Assembly (NCBI RefSeq): GCF_900460065.1
Contig: NZ_UAVD01000048.1
Span: 1-64,000 of the forward strand
Length of the DNA: 64,000 nucleotides
Direction: 5' to 3'
DNA from: Streptomyces griseus
GTDB taxonomy: Bacteria; Actinomycetota; Actinomycetes; Streptomycetales; Streptomycetaceae
Positions 18,093 to 26,769 of this stretch are shown piece by piece. The notes below the pieces were generated by a model that saw only the letters and a list, made by a program, of their open reading frames with translations, did not search any database and was not told the origin of the DNA. The position numbers were made by a program, and so were the translations under genes. Numbering within the stretch: the stretch's first letter is position 1; every line of letters starts with the position of its first letter.

Positions 18093-18389
18093 TCAGAAGT
18101 TCGCTGCCGCCCGCTTGTCACCGCTGCGGTAGATAGGAGACGCCTCGCTGACCTTCCGGGCGATGTCGTCCAGGTTGCCGCGGATGGCGTCGGCGTCCGT
18201 CCTCCACCGCTCCTGGGCTGCGGTGTAGGCCTGCTTCGCCTCGCCCTCCCACACTTCCGACACCTTGGCGATCATCGACTGAATCTCTTTGAGGTCATTG
18301 TCGAGCTGCTTCGCCTGCTTCTTGATCTCACCGGCCGCGAGGTCCAGGCTCGCGTAAGTGACGACCGTCGTACCGTCGTTGTTTCCCAT
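18093..18389 (-). CDS. WXG100-family secreted protein (98 aa, YxxxD tail)
   Basis: ESAT-6/CFP-10-type helical hairpin substrate of the T7SS. The turn motif WEG is at 47-49 and a C-terminal YRSGD (87-91) fits the YxxxD/E secretion signal. The length (98) is typical. GGAGGA stands 4 nt before the ATG. It lies 36 bp downstream of a second WXG100 gene, and such pairs form heterodimers exported by EccC. By its signal it behaves like the EsxB/CFP-10 partner, but genus naming (EsxA/EsxB) varies, so I give no symbol. Confidence 0.92.
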   Translation of the reverse strand: MGNNDGTTVVTYASLDLAAGEIKKQAKQLDNDLKEIQSMIAKVSEVWEGEAKQAYTAAQERWRTDADAIRGNLDDIARKVSEASPIYRSGDKRAAANF

Positions 18390-18425
18390 GCGGTCCTCCG
18401 CTGCTTTCGAGTTACGGGACAGAAG

Positions 18426-18779
18426 TCAGAAGCTGTTCAGGCTGGACGACTGTTCCTTGGCGCTGTTGTTGTGGCCGGCGACGACGTCCACGCCGCTGAG
18501 GGCCTGGCGGATCTCGTCCTCGTTGTCGCCCGAGATGGTACGGGCGGCCTTGATGGACTCCTGGAAGCGGGCAAGCTGCTTGGCCAGGCTGACCATGCGG
18601 TTGTTGATCTCGGTCTGCTTCTGGTTGAAGTGGTTGGCGCCGATGCCCTTCCACTTGCCTTCGAGGTTGTCGATCGTCGCCTGGAGCTGCCGGAGCTGAC
18701 CCTTCACCGAGTCGAACTTGATGCTGAGGTCACCCTCCAGCTTCAGAAGCGCGGCATCTGAGACCTTCTGGTCTGCCAT
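18426..18779 (-). CDS. WXG100-family secreted protein (117 aa)
   Basis: Second WXG100 protein of the pair, with the turn motif WKG at 43-45 between two long amphipathic helices. It is longer than usual because of a polar tail (NNSAKEQSSSLNSF). No YxxxD/E is visible, so it probably leaves the cell as the partner of the 98-residue protein. The ATG follows GGGAAAGAG. It is the first gene of the pair and lies 72 bp downstream of mycosin 1. Confidence 0.92.
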   Translation of the reverse strand: MADQKVSDAALLKLEGDLSIKFDSVKGQLRQLQATIDNLEGKWKGIGANHFNQKQTEINNRMVSLAKQLARFQESIKAARTISGDNEDEIRQALSGVDVVAGHNNSAKEQSSSLNSF

Positions 18780-18851
18780 GGTTCTCTTTCCCTTTCGGTT
18801 GGTTCTGCAAGGCCGGCATGGATCGCCGGCCGGTACATGCGGAACGTGCGG

Positions 18852-20093
18852 TCAAGCGGCCTTGCGCCTGCGGACCACGGCGTAGGCCACTCCACCGAGC
18901 ACGACCACAACTGCGGCCACTCCGAGGATCAGCCCCAACTGGCTCTTGTCCCCCGAGGACTTGGCCTCTTCCGCCGCTACCGTCTTCTCGCCCTCCGCGC
19001 CGTTCTTGGCGGCCTGCGCCGAGGCGGAGGCGGCGGCCTCGGGCTTGGAGGACTCGGCGGCGCCGGTCGTCCTCTCCTTGGTGAGCGGGCTGATGTCCGG
19101 GTCGCCGGGGTCGCCCTTGCCCTTGAGGACGTTCATCGACGGGCGGATGAGGCCGTGGCCGAGGTACTTACTGGTCTCGCCCTTCTTCCAGTCACGGCCA
19201 GCCGTGTCGAAGAGGACGTTGAGCACCTGGTTGGCGGTCCAGTCGGGGTGGAGGGACCAGACGAGGGCGGCGGAGGCGGAGGCGATGGCGGCCGCCGAAC
19301 TCGTGCCGCCGTCGCCGTCACAGTAGTTCTTGAAGGAACTGTCGCACCACCCTGGCACATCGCTCCCAGGAGATGCGACATCCACTGAACCTGAGTGTTG
19401 CGAATACTGGGAAACTTTCCCCTTGCGATCCGCCGAGGCGACACCCACTACCTCGGGGTACGAGGCCGGATATACCGGCTTGTTCGACTCATCCCCCTCG
19501 TTTCCGACGGAGGCAAGGAACAACTTGCCTTTACTTTCGGCGTACTTGACCGCTTCACGATTAGAATCCAGGTAGCGCGGACTACCGAAAGACATGCTGA
19601 TGATTTGCGCATCAGTGTCGGCCGCGGCTCGAATCGCTTTCGCAGTGTCACTGAAGATGGTGGAGTTCTGCTTCATGAACTCGCCGTCGCTCATGCGTAC
19701 AGGGATGATCTTGGCACCCGGGGCTAGTCCTTTCAGGCCACCACCCTTGCCTGTCCCGGCGATCAGCTCAGCCATCGTCGTGCCGTGGCCATGGTAATCA
19801 TCAGTTTCGTCGCCCGGTGCTCCGGTTACGTCGACGCCCTTGAGCACTTGTCCCTGTAGCGACGGCGTGGACGGGTTCACCCCGGTGTCGATGACGGCGA
19901 CTTTGATGCCTTCACCGGTCGTGACCTTCCACATCTCCTCAGCTTGCATCGCGCTGAGGTACCACTGTTTCGACTGAGTATCCGCTGCAGCGGGCTGCGC
20001 CGCGCCGACGAACACCACACTCCACGAGGCGGCCACAGCCAGCACGCCGAGCGCACGCACATGCCTCTGAGCCCGGCCCATTCCTGCTGTCAT
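18852..20093 (-). CDS. mycP: type VII secretion mycosin 1 (subtilisin-like protease)
   Basis: Membrane-anchored serine protease of the T7SS, 413 residues. It has a Sec signal peptide (about 1-38, ending AQPAAA), an S8 domain with Asp69 (AVIDTGV), His103 (HGHGT) and a Ser in GGTSSAAA, a charged Ala/Glu linker, and a C-terminal transmembrane helix (LGLILGVAAVVVVLGGVAYAVV) followed by RRRK. I prefer the ATG at 20093 (MTAGMGRAQR); an upstream in-frame start would add 23 residues of non-signal sequence. The middle of the gene (about 19330-19990) uses many A/T-ending codons unlike its neighbours, which suggests a recombined segment. Confidence 0.9.
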   Translation of the reverse strand: MTAGMGRAQRHVRALGVLAVAASWSVVFVGAAQPAAADTQSKQWYLSAMQAEEMWKVTTGEGIKVAVIDTGVNPSTPSLQGQVLKGVDVTGAPGDETDDYHGHGTTMAELIAGTGKGGGLKGLAPGAKIIPVRMSDGEFMKQNSTIFSDTAKAIRAAADTDAQIISMSFGSPRYLDSNREAVKYAESKGKLFLASVGNEGDESNKPVYPASYPEVVGVASADRKGKVSQYSQHSGSVDVASPGSDVPGWCDSSFKNYCDGDGGTSSAAAIASASAALVWSLHPDWTANQVLNVLFDTAGRDWKKGETSKYLGHGLIRPSMNVLKGKGDPGDPDISPLTKERTTGAAESSKPEAAASASAQAAKNGAEGEKTVAAEEAKSSGDKSQLGLILGVAAVVVVLGGVAYAVVRRRKAA

Positions 20094-20121
20094 CCCGGCT
20101 TCCGCACCTTCCCTGGGACTC

Positions 20122-21789
20122 CTATTCGACCACCGGCGGCACGGCCCCGCGCCGCCCGGCATTCCACGTCTCTTCGTCTTCCGTCAGGTAGTCGGGGCGG
20201 GTCGACCCGTTGTCATCGTCTTCACGGCCGGATTTCTGCCGACCAGCAGGACCTCGTACGAGCCCTGCCCCGCCAGAGGTGAAGCCCTTGGCGTTCGAGC
20301 CGGCGCCAGCAGCCTTCCGGGGAGCACCCACGACTCCGTTCGAGCCCGAAGTCTGAGAAGACCGACCGCCGGGTCGGGAGGTAGCAGCAGCTGCTCCGCG
20401 CCCTCCGATCACGCCCCGCTGGCCAGAGACTCCGCCAGAAGCTCTGCCCTGAGGTGCATTCTGGGGCGTTCCTCCGACGATGCCGGTTCTGCCTCCTGAA
20501 CGAGGTCCGCCGGCTGTGGGCCCACCCCCCTGGCCGGTGATCGGCCGCCCACTCGCAGGAGTGGAACGCCCGGTGATCGGCGACTGCGCGCCGATCGGCG
20601 GACGACCGGTGGACGTTCCTCCGCCCCCCATGGGGCTGGGGCGTCCGACCGGAGGCCCGCCGCCAGGCCCCTTGGCCACAGGTCCTCCCCCCGTGGCCTG
20701 CGCCTTACCAACGCCCAAGCCGGTCTGATGCACCGTCCGTTGCGCCGAAGGCCCTGTCGTACGCGACGGATTTCCCTGCGTGGTGCTCATGAAGGGGGGC
20801 GGCACGGCAGTCGGCGGCATCCCCGTTGGACCCGCCGTGGGCGTGGGAGACGTCAGCGGAGGTGTACTGGTCACCGGCGGCGGAGCCTTCGGAGGGGCGA
20901 CGCTGTTGATCTCCGTAGCCGTTCCCCTGTCAGGCAAGGCTACGGAGCTGGGAACCTCAGCCTGGGTCAGGCCGGCTGAAGATACTGAAGCGGGCTCCCC
21001 AGTTACCGAGCGGCCTGAGGAAACTGGACCAGTACTGCTACCGAGAGCATCGGAGCCAACGCCGGGAGTCCCGGATGAGGGACCTGCGATGGGGTCCTTG
21101 TACGGCCTCGGCATGTCGATATCAAGATTCTTCCCGAACCGCGGTGGCTCCTGCCCCGCCAGCACCTCCTCGGAGACCGAGTAGTACGAGGCCAGCCGGT
21201 TGATCTGGTTGATGGCCTCCTGGCGGTTCTTCTCCACCTCAAGCGCCGCCGCGTACTGCGGGTTGGTCTCCGTCCGGGCCGGGAACAGGATGTCCTTGAC
21301 GTCCGTCTGGATCATCCGGCGGTCGCGCGGCGGCATGGCGCTCTTGACCGACGCCAGGCCGGTGCCCGCGACCGTGATCTGGGTGCCGGCCGCGTCCGCG
21401 AAGTCACCGAGCTTCTCAGCGTGGGCGACCAGTCCCGTGCCGAAGGCCCGGAAGGCCGTGCCGGACTCGCCCTCCCAGTCGACCCCCTTGAGGTGGTCCT
21501 TCAGCTCCTTCGCCGCGCGCCGGATGGCGTCCCGGGCCTTCCAGAGGGCCTCGCCTGCGCTCTCCAGGTGTTCCGGGTTGGATTTCTCCACCATGTCGAT
21601 GAGGGCGTTGAGCTGATGTCCCTCGAAGGAAGTACGGCCCCCGGTACGGGGGTTGCCGAGACCGAAGGACTCCAGGGCACGGCCGGCCATCTCCGTCATG
21701 TCCGTGACGACGATCTGGGTCTGGACCCGTCCCTCGTCCTGCTTCGTCTGCTCGGCAGGCGAAAGGTTCTGCTGCTGCTCGTCGCTCAT
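20122..21789 (-). CDS. putative T7SS substrate: WXG-type helical head with Pro/Gly-rich tail
   Basis: A 555-residue protein. The N-terminal about 200 residues are helical and contain WEG (105-107) in GVDWEGESGTAF, then GLASVKSAMPPRDRRMIQ. From about 225 on it is Pro/Gly/Ser/Thr-rich and low-complexity with many GGGP, GRP and TGR units. The end reads PDYLTEDEETWNAGRRGAVPPVVE, in which YLTED fits YxxxD. This resembles long PPE- or EspB-like T7SS substrates more than a structural part, but no family is certain. Its start overlaps the upstream stop (ATGA), so it is coupled to the 153-residue partner. mycosin 1 follows 28 bp later. Confidence 0.82.
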   Translation of the reverse strand: MSDEQQQNLSPAEQTKQDEGRVQTQIVVTDMTEMAGRALESFGLGNPRTGGRTSFEGHQLNALIDMVEKSNPEHLESAGEALWKARDAIRRAAKELKDHLKGVDWEGESGTAFRAFGTGLVAHAEKLGDFADAAGTQITVAGTGLASVKSAMPPRDRRMIQTDVKDILFPARTETNPQYAAALEVEKNRQEAINQINRLASYYSVSEEVLAGQEPPRFGKNLDIDMPRPYKDPIAGPSSGTPGVGSDALGSSTGPVSSGRSVTGEPASVSSAGLTQAEVPSSVALPDRGTATEINSVAPPKAPPPVTSTPPLTSPTPTAGPTGMPPTAVPPPFMSTTQGNPSRTTGPSAQRTVHQTGLGVGKAQATGGGPVAKGPGGGPPVGRPSPMGGGGTSTGRPPIGAQSPITGRSTPASGRPITGQGGGPTAGGPRSGGRTGIVGGTPQNAPQGRASGGVSGQRGVIGGRGAAAATSRPGGRSSQTSGSNGVVGAPRKAAGAGSNAKGFTSGGAGLVRGPAGRQKSGREDDDNGSTRPDYLTEDEETWNAGRRGAVPPVVE

Positions 21790-22247
21790 TCCGCGCCCCA
21801 CCCGGAGTCCGACTGCTTGTCGTTGTTTTCCTGCTCGGGCTTCGCGTTCCTCGCGCGCTCCGCGTGCTTCTCGCGTTCCTCGTCCATGCGCGTCTGGATC
21901 TCGTAGAACCGCCGCCTGACGTCGTCCTCGACGTTGTCGAAGCCGACGGCCGCCGCGTGCACGCCCAGGCTCAGGTACTCGATCTGGTCGCCGAGGGACT
22001 TGGAGAGCGAGACGAGGGAGGAGTGAACCCGGTTGTACTGGGTGTAGAGGCCGTCCGCCTCGGCGAAGCGTGCGTTCGGGCCGCTCAGCGAGGCCCGCGA
22101 GACCTTCTGGTCGGCGACCTTCGTCTTGCTGGCCGCCGAGCCCTCGAAGTCCGCCAGCAGGGCGTCGACACGACTCTTGAACTTCTCCAGCGCACCCACT
22201 CCGCGCCTGAGGTCCCCCGTACCGCCACCGCCACCTGGATCGGTCAC
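21786..22247 (-). CDS. T7SS-associated helical protein, function unknown
   Basis: A 153-residue, almost all-helical protein after a Gly-rich start (TDPGGGGGTG). It has hydrophobic heptads across about 15-125 and a very charged tail (DEEREKHAERARNAKPEQENNDKQ). No WXG turn is visible. Length, fold type and coupling to the next gene suggest a WXG100-like partner or chaperone of the 555-residue protein. That is inference from context. The GTG at 22247 is chosen because GGAGGA stands 7 nt before it. It is the first gene of a leftward operon that runs to the WXG100 pair. Confidence 0.78.
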   Translation of the reverse strand: MTDPGGGGGTGDLRRGVGALEKFKSRVDALLADFEGSAASKTKVADQKVSRASLSGPNARFAEADGLYTQYNRVHSSLVSLSKSLGDQIEYLSLGVHAAAVGFDNVEDDVRRRFYEIQTRMDEEREKHAERARNAKPEQENNDKQSDSGWGAE

Positions 22248-22339
22248 AATGCCGTCCTCCCCGTTCCGCATCCCCGTTTGCTCGGCCCGTCCCGCGTTGC
22301 TATCGCACTGACGCGGTCCGATCCGATCTCATCCCGACA

Positions 22340-22368
22340 ACTCTAGTCACTGCCTACGACAGCGCCAA
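22340..22368 (-). promoter_or_regulatory. sigma-HrdB-type promoter for the T7SS substrate operon
   Basis: On the minus strand TTGGCG (22363-22368) and TAGAGT (22340-22345) are exactly 17 bp apart, close to the vegetative consensus TTGACA-17-TAnnnT. They lie 92 bp upstream of the GTG at 22247 and downstream of mycosin 2. The substrate-partner-mycosin-WXG100 genes can therefore be transcribed independently of eccB. Confidence 0.65.
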
Positions 22369-22433
22369 TCGACTTGAGAGTCACGTGACTTGTCTCATGA
22401 CCGACTCCTCACCGTTCTTCACCGTTCCCGTCG

Positions 22434-23690
22434 CTATGCCTCGCCGGCCAAGCGCCCCGCGCGTCTCCGCCTGTCCCGTACCGCCACAGCCGTACCCGCG
22501 ACGGCCGCCACCAGGACGCCGCCGCCGACCACGACGTACGTCGCCAGGCGCGCGTTCCGCTCGTCGGCCGTTTCGCCCAGGTGGAGTTCGGCGGGGGTGG
22601 GGGCTTTGCCCTTGCTCATCCCTTCGCTCGCGACCGGGCGGTCGATCGGCTTGTCGTCCTCGGTGAGGGCGCGCGCCGGGTCGACCACGCCCCAGCCGAC
22701 CAGGATGTCGTGGCCGGCGACCGAGCGTTCCGCCGTCTGCTGCATCTGCGCGACGATCTGCTCCTGTGTCCAGTCGGGGTGCTTCGCCTTGATCAAGGCG
22801 GCGACTCCCGCGACGTACGGGGCGGAGAAGCTGGTCCCGTTGTCGGCGCAGTGTCCGCCGCCGGGGACCGTGGAGACCATGTCCACGCCGGGGGCGGCGA
22901 TGCCGACGAAGTCACCGGACTGCGAGAACGCGGCGCGTTCGTTGTTCCGGTCCGAGGAGGCGACGGCGAGGACGCCCTTGAAGGACGCCGGGTAGGTCTC
23001 CTTGACGTTGCCGCCGAGGCCGTCGTTGCCGGCCGACGCGACGACCACGATGTCCTGGGCGAGGGCGCTGTCCACGGCCTGCCGCAGTTCCGCGGACGGC
23101 TTCACGGCGTCGGCTGTGTCCTGGGAGATGTTGATGATGTCCGCGTCCGCGTCGTCGGCGGCGTACCGGATCGCTCGGGCGAGGCTGTCGGTCGTGCCGT
23201 GGCCCTCGGCGTCGTTCTGCTGGATCGGGATGATCGTCGCGTCGGGGGCCAGGCCGCTGAAGCCGGTGCCCTTCATCTCGCGCGCGGCGATGATGCCGGC
23301 GACCTTGGTGCCGTGGCCCACGGTGTCCGTGGTGCCGTTCTCCTTGCCGCGTTCGATCTTCGTCCCGTCGTCGTTCTTGAGACCCTTCGGCAGGAAGTTG
23401 CGGCCCGCGCCGGTGTCCACGGCGGGCTTGAGCTGTTTGTTCCTGACGTCGACTCCGGTGTCGATGACGGCTACGCGTACGCCCTTGCCGGTCGACTGCT
23501 TCCACACCTCGTCCAGCAGGACGCGCTGCAACGCCCAGGGCCGGCCCGGGTAGTTCTTCGCGGGGAACGTGCACTGGGCCGAGTCGTCCGCGGCCGCCGG
23601 GAGCGCCGGCAGGGTGACGACGAGGACGGCTGCCGCCGCCGTGGCGGTGAGGAGGCGGCGGGCCGCGCGGTGGTGGTCGTGGGTCACCAT
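22434..23690 (-). CDS. mycP: type VII secretion mycosin 2 (subtilisin-like protease)
   Basis: Second mycosin of the locus, 418 residues. Signal peptide about 1-34 (ending LPAAADD), S8 triad Asp77 (AVIDTGV), His126 (VGHGT) and Ser in NGTSFSAP, and a C-terminal transmembrane helix (YVVVGGGVLVAAVAGTAVAV) with an Arg-rich cytoplasmic end. It is clearly different from mycosin 1 (different linker, triad context SAP versus AAA). Start ATG 23690, or GTG 3 bp further in. It lies 13 bp after the eccB stop, so the two are co-transcribed. Confidence 0.93.
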   Translation of the reverse strand: MVTHDHHRAARRLLTATAAAAVLVVTLPALPAAADDSAQCTFPAKNYPGRPWALQRVLLDEVWKQSTGKGVRVAVIDTGVDVRNKQLKPAVDTGAGRNFLPKGLKNDDGTKIERGKENGTTDTVGHGTKVAGIIAAREMKGTGFSGLAPDATIIPIQQNDAEGHGTTDSLARAIRYAADDADADIINISQDTADAVKPSAELRQAVDSALAQDIVVVASAGNDGLGGNVKETYPASFKGVLAVASSDRNNERAAFSQSGDFVGIAAPGVDMVSTVPGGGHCADNGTSFSAPYVAGVAALIKAKHPDWTQEQIVAQMQQTAERSVAGHDILVGWGVVDPARALTEDDKPIDRPVASEGMSKGKAPTPAELHLGETADERNARLATYVVVGGGVLVAAVAGTAVAVRDRRRRAGRLAGEA

Positions 23691-23703
23691 GTCCGTGCCC
23701 CGC

Positions 23704-25230
23704 TCACGAACCCTGCGGCTGGCTGGCCGCGCCGGTGGAGAGCCGGGGGCCGGTCGGCAGGAGGGCGGACCAGACCGCCGGTACGGGGTTGGGGTCGACG
23801 TCCTTGTAGCCGAGCCGGTTCTGCGCCTGCTGCGCCTCCGCCTGCTGGGCCTCCCGCTCCTTCTTCGAACCGGACGCGCCGATGCCGGAGTCGACCTGGC
23901 CGCTGTCGCTGTTGGACTGCATCGCGTAGCGAAGGCCCGTGTCGGTGACCAGGAACAGGAAGCCGGCACTGGTCGTGGAGCCCTTGAACTGGCGGAAGAA
24001 CTCGCCCGATCCCGGGGTGACATAGGCGCTGCTGGAGCCGGTGGGGAGCGTCGCGGGGAAGCCCGTCCCCACCCAGGTGCTCAGCGTGGTGGCACCGCTG
24101 TCCGCGTCGACGCCGCGCAGTACGTTGCACACGGTGTTCCGACTGCCCTTCTTGACGTCCGGGGAGTTGACGGGCTCGGGCTTGCTGACCGGCCAGTCCC
24201 GCTTCTGGTTGAAGGGGGCGCCCGGTTCGAGTTCGGCGGCGCTGACCGGCTTGGCGTTGCCCGCCTGCTTGAGGTCCACCAACTGCCGGCTGCTGAGCAG
24301 GAGCTTGGCCGTGAAGTCCGAGACGGGGGCGACCCTGCTCGGCAGGACGACGTAACTCTGGGTCTTGGTTCCCGCGGTGGCGGTCAGGACCATGCCGACC
24401 CGGTTCGTCTCGTCGTCGAGCGTGCCGGGAGCGCCCGCGGGGGCTCCGGGGGTGCCGTCCACGGTCGGGAAGGTGATCGGGGCCCCGGTGTGGAGCGTGG
24501 CCAGCCAGGCGGCCGAGACCCGCTGGGGCTCGGCGTCCTGGCCGACCAGGGTGCGCAGGAGCAGTTCGTCCTTCTGGACGGGGTAGGCCTTGCCGGCGGC
24601 GTCCACGATGTAGCGGGCGCGGTCCGGTCCCTCGACGTACATCAGCTCACCGCCCGCCAGGGCGTTCTTGCCCTCGGTCTTCTTCTCCTCGCGCTCGGCG
24701 AAGATGAAGGTGGCCTTCTGGATGGCCCTGCCGCCCTCGCCGGGCCGTTCGCAGACCGCCCAGCGCTTGGCCGCGCCCGCCTCCTTGGCGTCGGGCAGCC
24801 GGTCGGGGGCGTACGGGATGCCGAGCGTCGCGCCGTGCGGGATCTTGCCGCTGTCCAGGACCGACTCGTTGACGTTGACGACGGTGCCCTTGTCCGGGGC
24901 GAGCAGGAGCTTGGCCGAGGCCATGTTCAGGACGGGGTGCAACTGCTTCTTGCCGTCGGTCTCCAGCACCACGTAACGGGTGGTGGACTTGCTGGCGATG
25001 ATGACGTGTTCCTTGGGCGCGTCCCACTTCTGGGGGGCCACCGGCTTGAACATGCCCCACGCCCCGAAGACCGCGAGAACCACGACGGCGATGATGGCCC
25101 CGGGCAGTACCGCGCGCAGCGGCTTGGGGGCGCCTTCCTCGGAACCTGTGGGGTTGGGCTGCAGGAACTGTGCGATCAACCTCCGCTTCGCAAAGGTATA
25201 GGCGTTGAGCTCATCCCGCCGTGATGCCAT
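23704..25230 (-). CDS. eccB: type VII secretion protein EccB
   Basis: Membrane-complex subunit with a large periplasm-side R-repeat domain, 508 residues. It starts MASRRDELNAYTFAKRRL, the typical EccB opening, has one transmembrane helix at about 41-61 (VLPGAIIAVVVLAVFGAWGMF), then a beta-rich extracellular domain with two Cys (AVCERPGEGG and NTVCNVLRG) and a disordered QA-rich end. GGGAGAAGGG stands upstream of the ATG. Much longer in-frame extensions upstream are not coding. It is divergent from eccE. Confidence 0.95.
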   Translation of the reverse strand: MASRRDELNAYTFAKRRLIAQFLQPNPTGSEEGAPKPLRAVLPGAIIAVVVLAVFGAWGMFKPVAPQKWDAPKEHVIIASKSTTRYVVLETDGKKQLHPVLNMASAKLLLAPDKGTVVNVNESVLDSGKIPHGATLGIPYAPDRLPDAKEAGAAKRWAVCERPGEGGRAIQKATFIFAEREEKKTEGKNALAGGELMYVEGPDRARYIVDAAGKAYPVQKDELLLRTLVGQDAEPQRVSAAWLATLHTGAPITFPTVDGTPGAPAGAPGTLDDETNRVGMVLTATAGTKTQSYVVLPSRVAPVSDFTAKLLLSSRQLVDLKQAGNAKPVSAAELEPGAPFNQKRDWPVSKPEPVNSPDVKKGSRNTVCNVLRGVDADSGATTLSTWVGTGFPATLPTGSSSAYVTPGSGEFFRQFKGSTTSAGFLFLVTDTGLRYAMQSNSDSGQVDSGIGASGSKKEREAQQAEAQQAQNRLGYKDVDPNPVPAVWSALLPTGPRLSTGAASQPQGS

Positions 25231-25413
25231 GTGTCCGCTGACCCTTCTCCCCAGTGATCGAACAGGGTCCCACACGCACCGTCGGCCCCCGCTGCCGTAC
25301 CGCGCCCCTACTATGCCTGCTGGGGTCCCGCTCCCTGTGCTCAGGTAGGGTGACGACCCGATCAACACCCGTGTAAAAAGCGGTGAATACGGACACGAGG
25401 GGGCAACGCGGCG

Positions 25414-26769
25414 ATGGGTGCAGCTAGGCGCGAGCGTACCGGGCGGGCCGGCCGCCGAACCTCCGGGACTTCCCGGAGGCAACGTAGCAACGAGTCGCCC
25501 GCGACACCCCCCGCCCAGCCCTCTGGGACCCCCGGCGCGAACGCCCCGGCCGCGACGACGCTGCGTTCGATCTCGCGGACCGACCGGGTGCGTCCCGTGC
25601 TGCGGCAGCTGGTGATCGTCGAGGTGGGTCTCGTGGTCGCCGCCGTGGGCGCGGCGCTCGGTGGCGTCTGGCTGATCCCGTCGCTCGTGGTGCTCTGTCT
25701 GCTGGTCGCCCTCGCGGTGGTACGCCGCCGGGGCCGCGCGCTCCAGGACTGGGTGTCGGGCGCCCTCGGGCTCCGGGCCCGGCGCCGGTCCGCGGCCACG
25801 CCGCCCTCGGAAGCGGAGCCGATGCTGGCGCCGGTCGCCGAGAACGTGCCCGGCTTCGGCCCGCAGGTGTATGTGGACCGGGCCCACCGGACGGTCGGGA
25901 TGCTCGGTGACGGCACGTTCCTGACGGCCGTGGTGCGGGTGGAGGCGAGCGGCGAGTCGCTGAGGCCCGCGTTCGGCGCCCGGTCGCTTCCGCTGTCGCT
26001 GCTGGGCGACGCCCTCCAGGTGGATGACATCGTGCTGGAGTCGGCGCAGCTGGTGCAGCAGGTACGGTGCGCGCCGGCCCCTCATCTGCCGCAGCAGTCG
26101 GTGGCCCGGCTCAGTTACGGCCCGTTGCAGGACCAGACCGGTGCGCCCGCCCTGCGGATGACGTGGGTGGCGGTGAAGCTGGATCCCGAGCTGTGCCGTG
26201 AGGCCATCGAGGCGCGCGGCGGCGGGCTGGAGGGGGCGCAGCGCTGCCTGGTGCGGGTCGCGGACCATGTGGCGAGCCGGGTCACGGGCGCCGGTTTCCA
26301 GGCCGCGGTCCTGGACCAGGACGAGTTGAACTCCGCCGTGGCGACTTCCGCGTGCGCCAATCCCATCTTGTCGGGGCGGGCGGGCCGGCCGGACGCCGCC
26401 CCGCAGCGCCGCACGATGGAGACGTCCCGGGTCTGGCGGTGCGACGACCGCTGGCACACCACGTACGCGGTGGACCGCTGGCCCGAGTTGGGCCGGGGCG
26501 CGACGCCGTTGCCGCAGTTGGTCGCGCTGCTCACGTCGGTGCCCGCGTACGCGACGACGTTCAGTCTGACGGTGCGCCGCGGGGTGCGCCAGGGATCGAC
26601 GAGCGTGGTCGGGCATGTGCGGGTGACCGGCGGTTCGGACACCGAACTGATCGGCGTGAGAAGGACGTTGGAGCAGGCGGCCCGACACGCCAAGGTGGGG
26701 CTGGCACGACTGGACCGTGAGCAGTTGCCGGGCGTTCTGGCCACGCTCCCGCTGGGAGGCGCACAGTGA
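25414..26769 (+). CDS. eccE: type VII secretion protein EccE
   Basis: A 451-residue T7SS membrane-complex protein. After a basic, disordered N-terminus (about 1-55) come two adjacent transmembrane helices (about 63-105) and a large cytosolic domain with the EccE features DRVRPVLRQL, VYVDRAHRTVGMLGDGTFL and the RRGVRQGSTSVVGHVRV end. It is the peripheral subunit that stabilises the complex. Only a weak GGGG site precedes the ATG. Its stop overlaps the next start by 4 bp. Confidence 0.88.
   Translation: MGAARRERTGRAGRRTSGTSRRQRSNESPATPPAQPSGTPGANAPAATTLRSISRTDRVRPVLRQLVIVEVGLVVAAVGAALGGVWLIPSLVVLCLLVALAVVRRRGRALQDWVSGALGLRARRRSAATPPSEAEPMLAPVAENVPGFGPQVYVDRAHRTVGMLGDGTFLTAVVRVEASGESLRPAFGARSLPLSLLGDALQVDDIVLESAQLVQQVRCAPAPHLPQQSVARLSYGPLQDQTGAPALRMTWVAVKLDPELCREAIEARGGGLEGAQRCLVRVADHVASRVTGAGFQAAVLDQDELNSAVATSACANPILSGRAGRPDAAPQRRTMETSRVWRCDDRWHTTYAVDRWPELGRGATPLPQLVALLTSVPAYATTFSLTVRRGVRQGSTSVVGHVRVTGGSDTELIGVRRTLEQAARHAKVGLARLDREQLPGVLATLPLGGAQ

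Noticed and set aside
25231..26688. extension of EccB far upstream of its ATG
   Set aside because: It reads antisense to eccE and is Arg/His-rich; the ATG at 25230 matches the conserved EccB opening.
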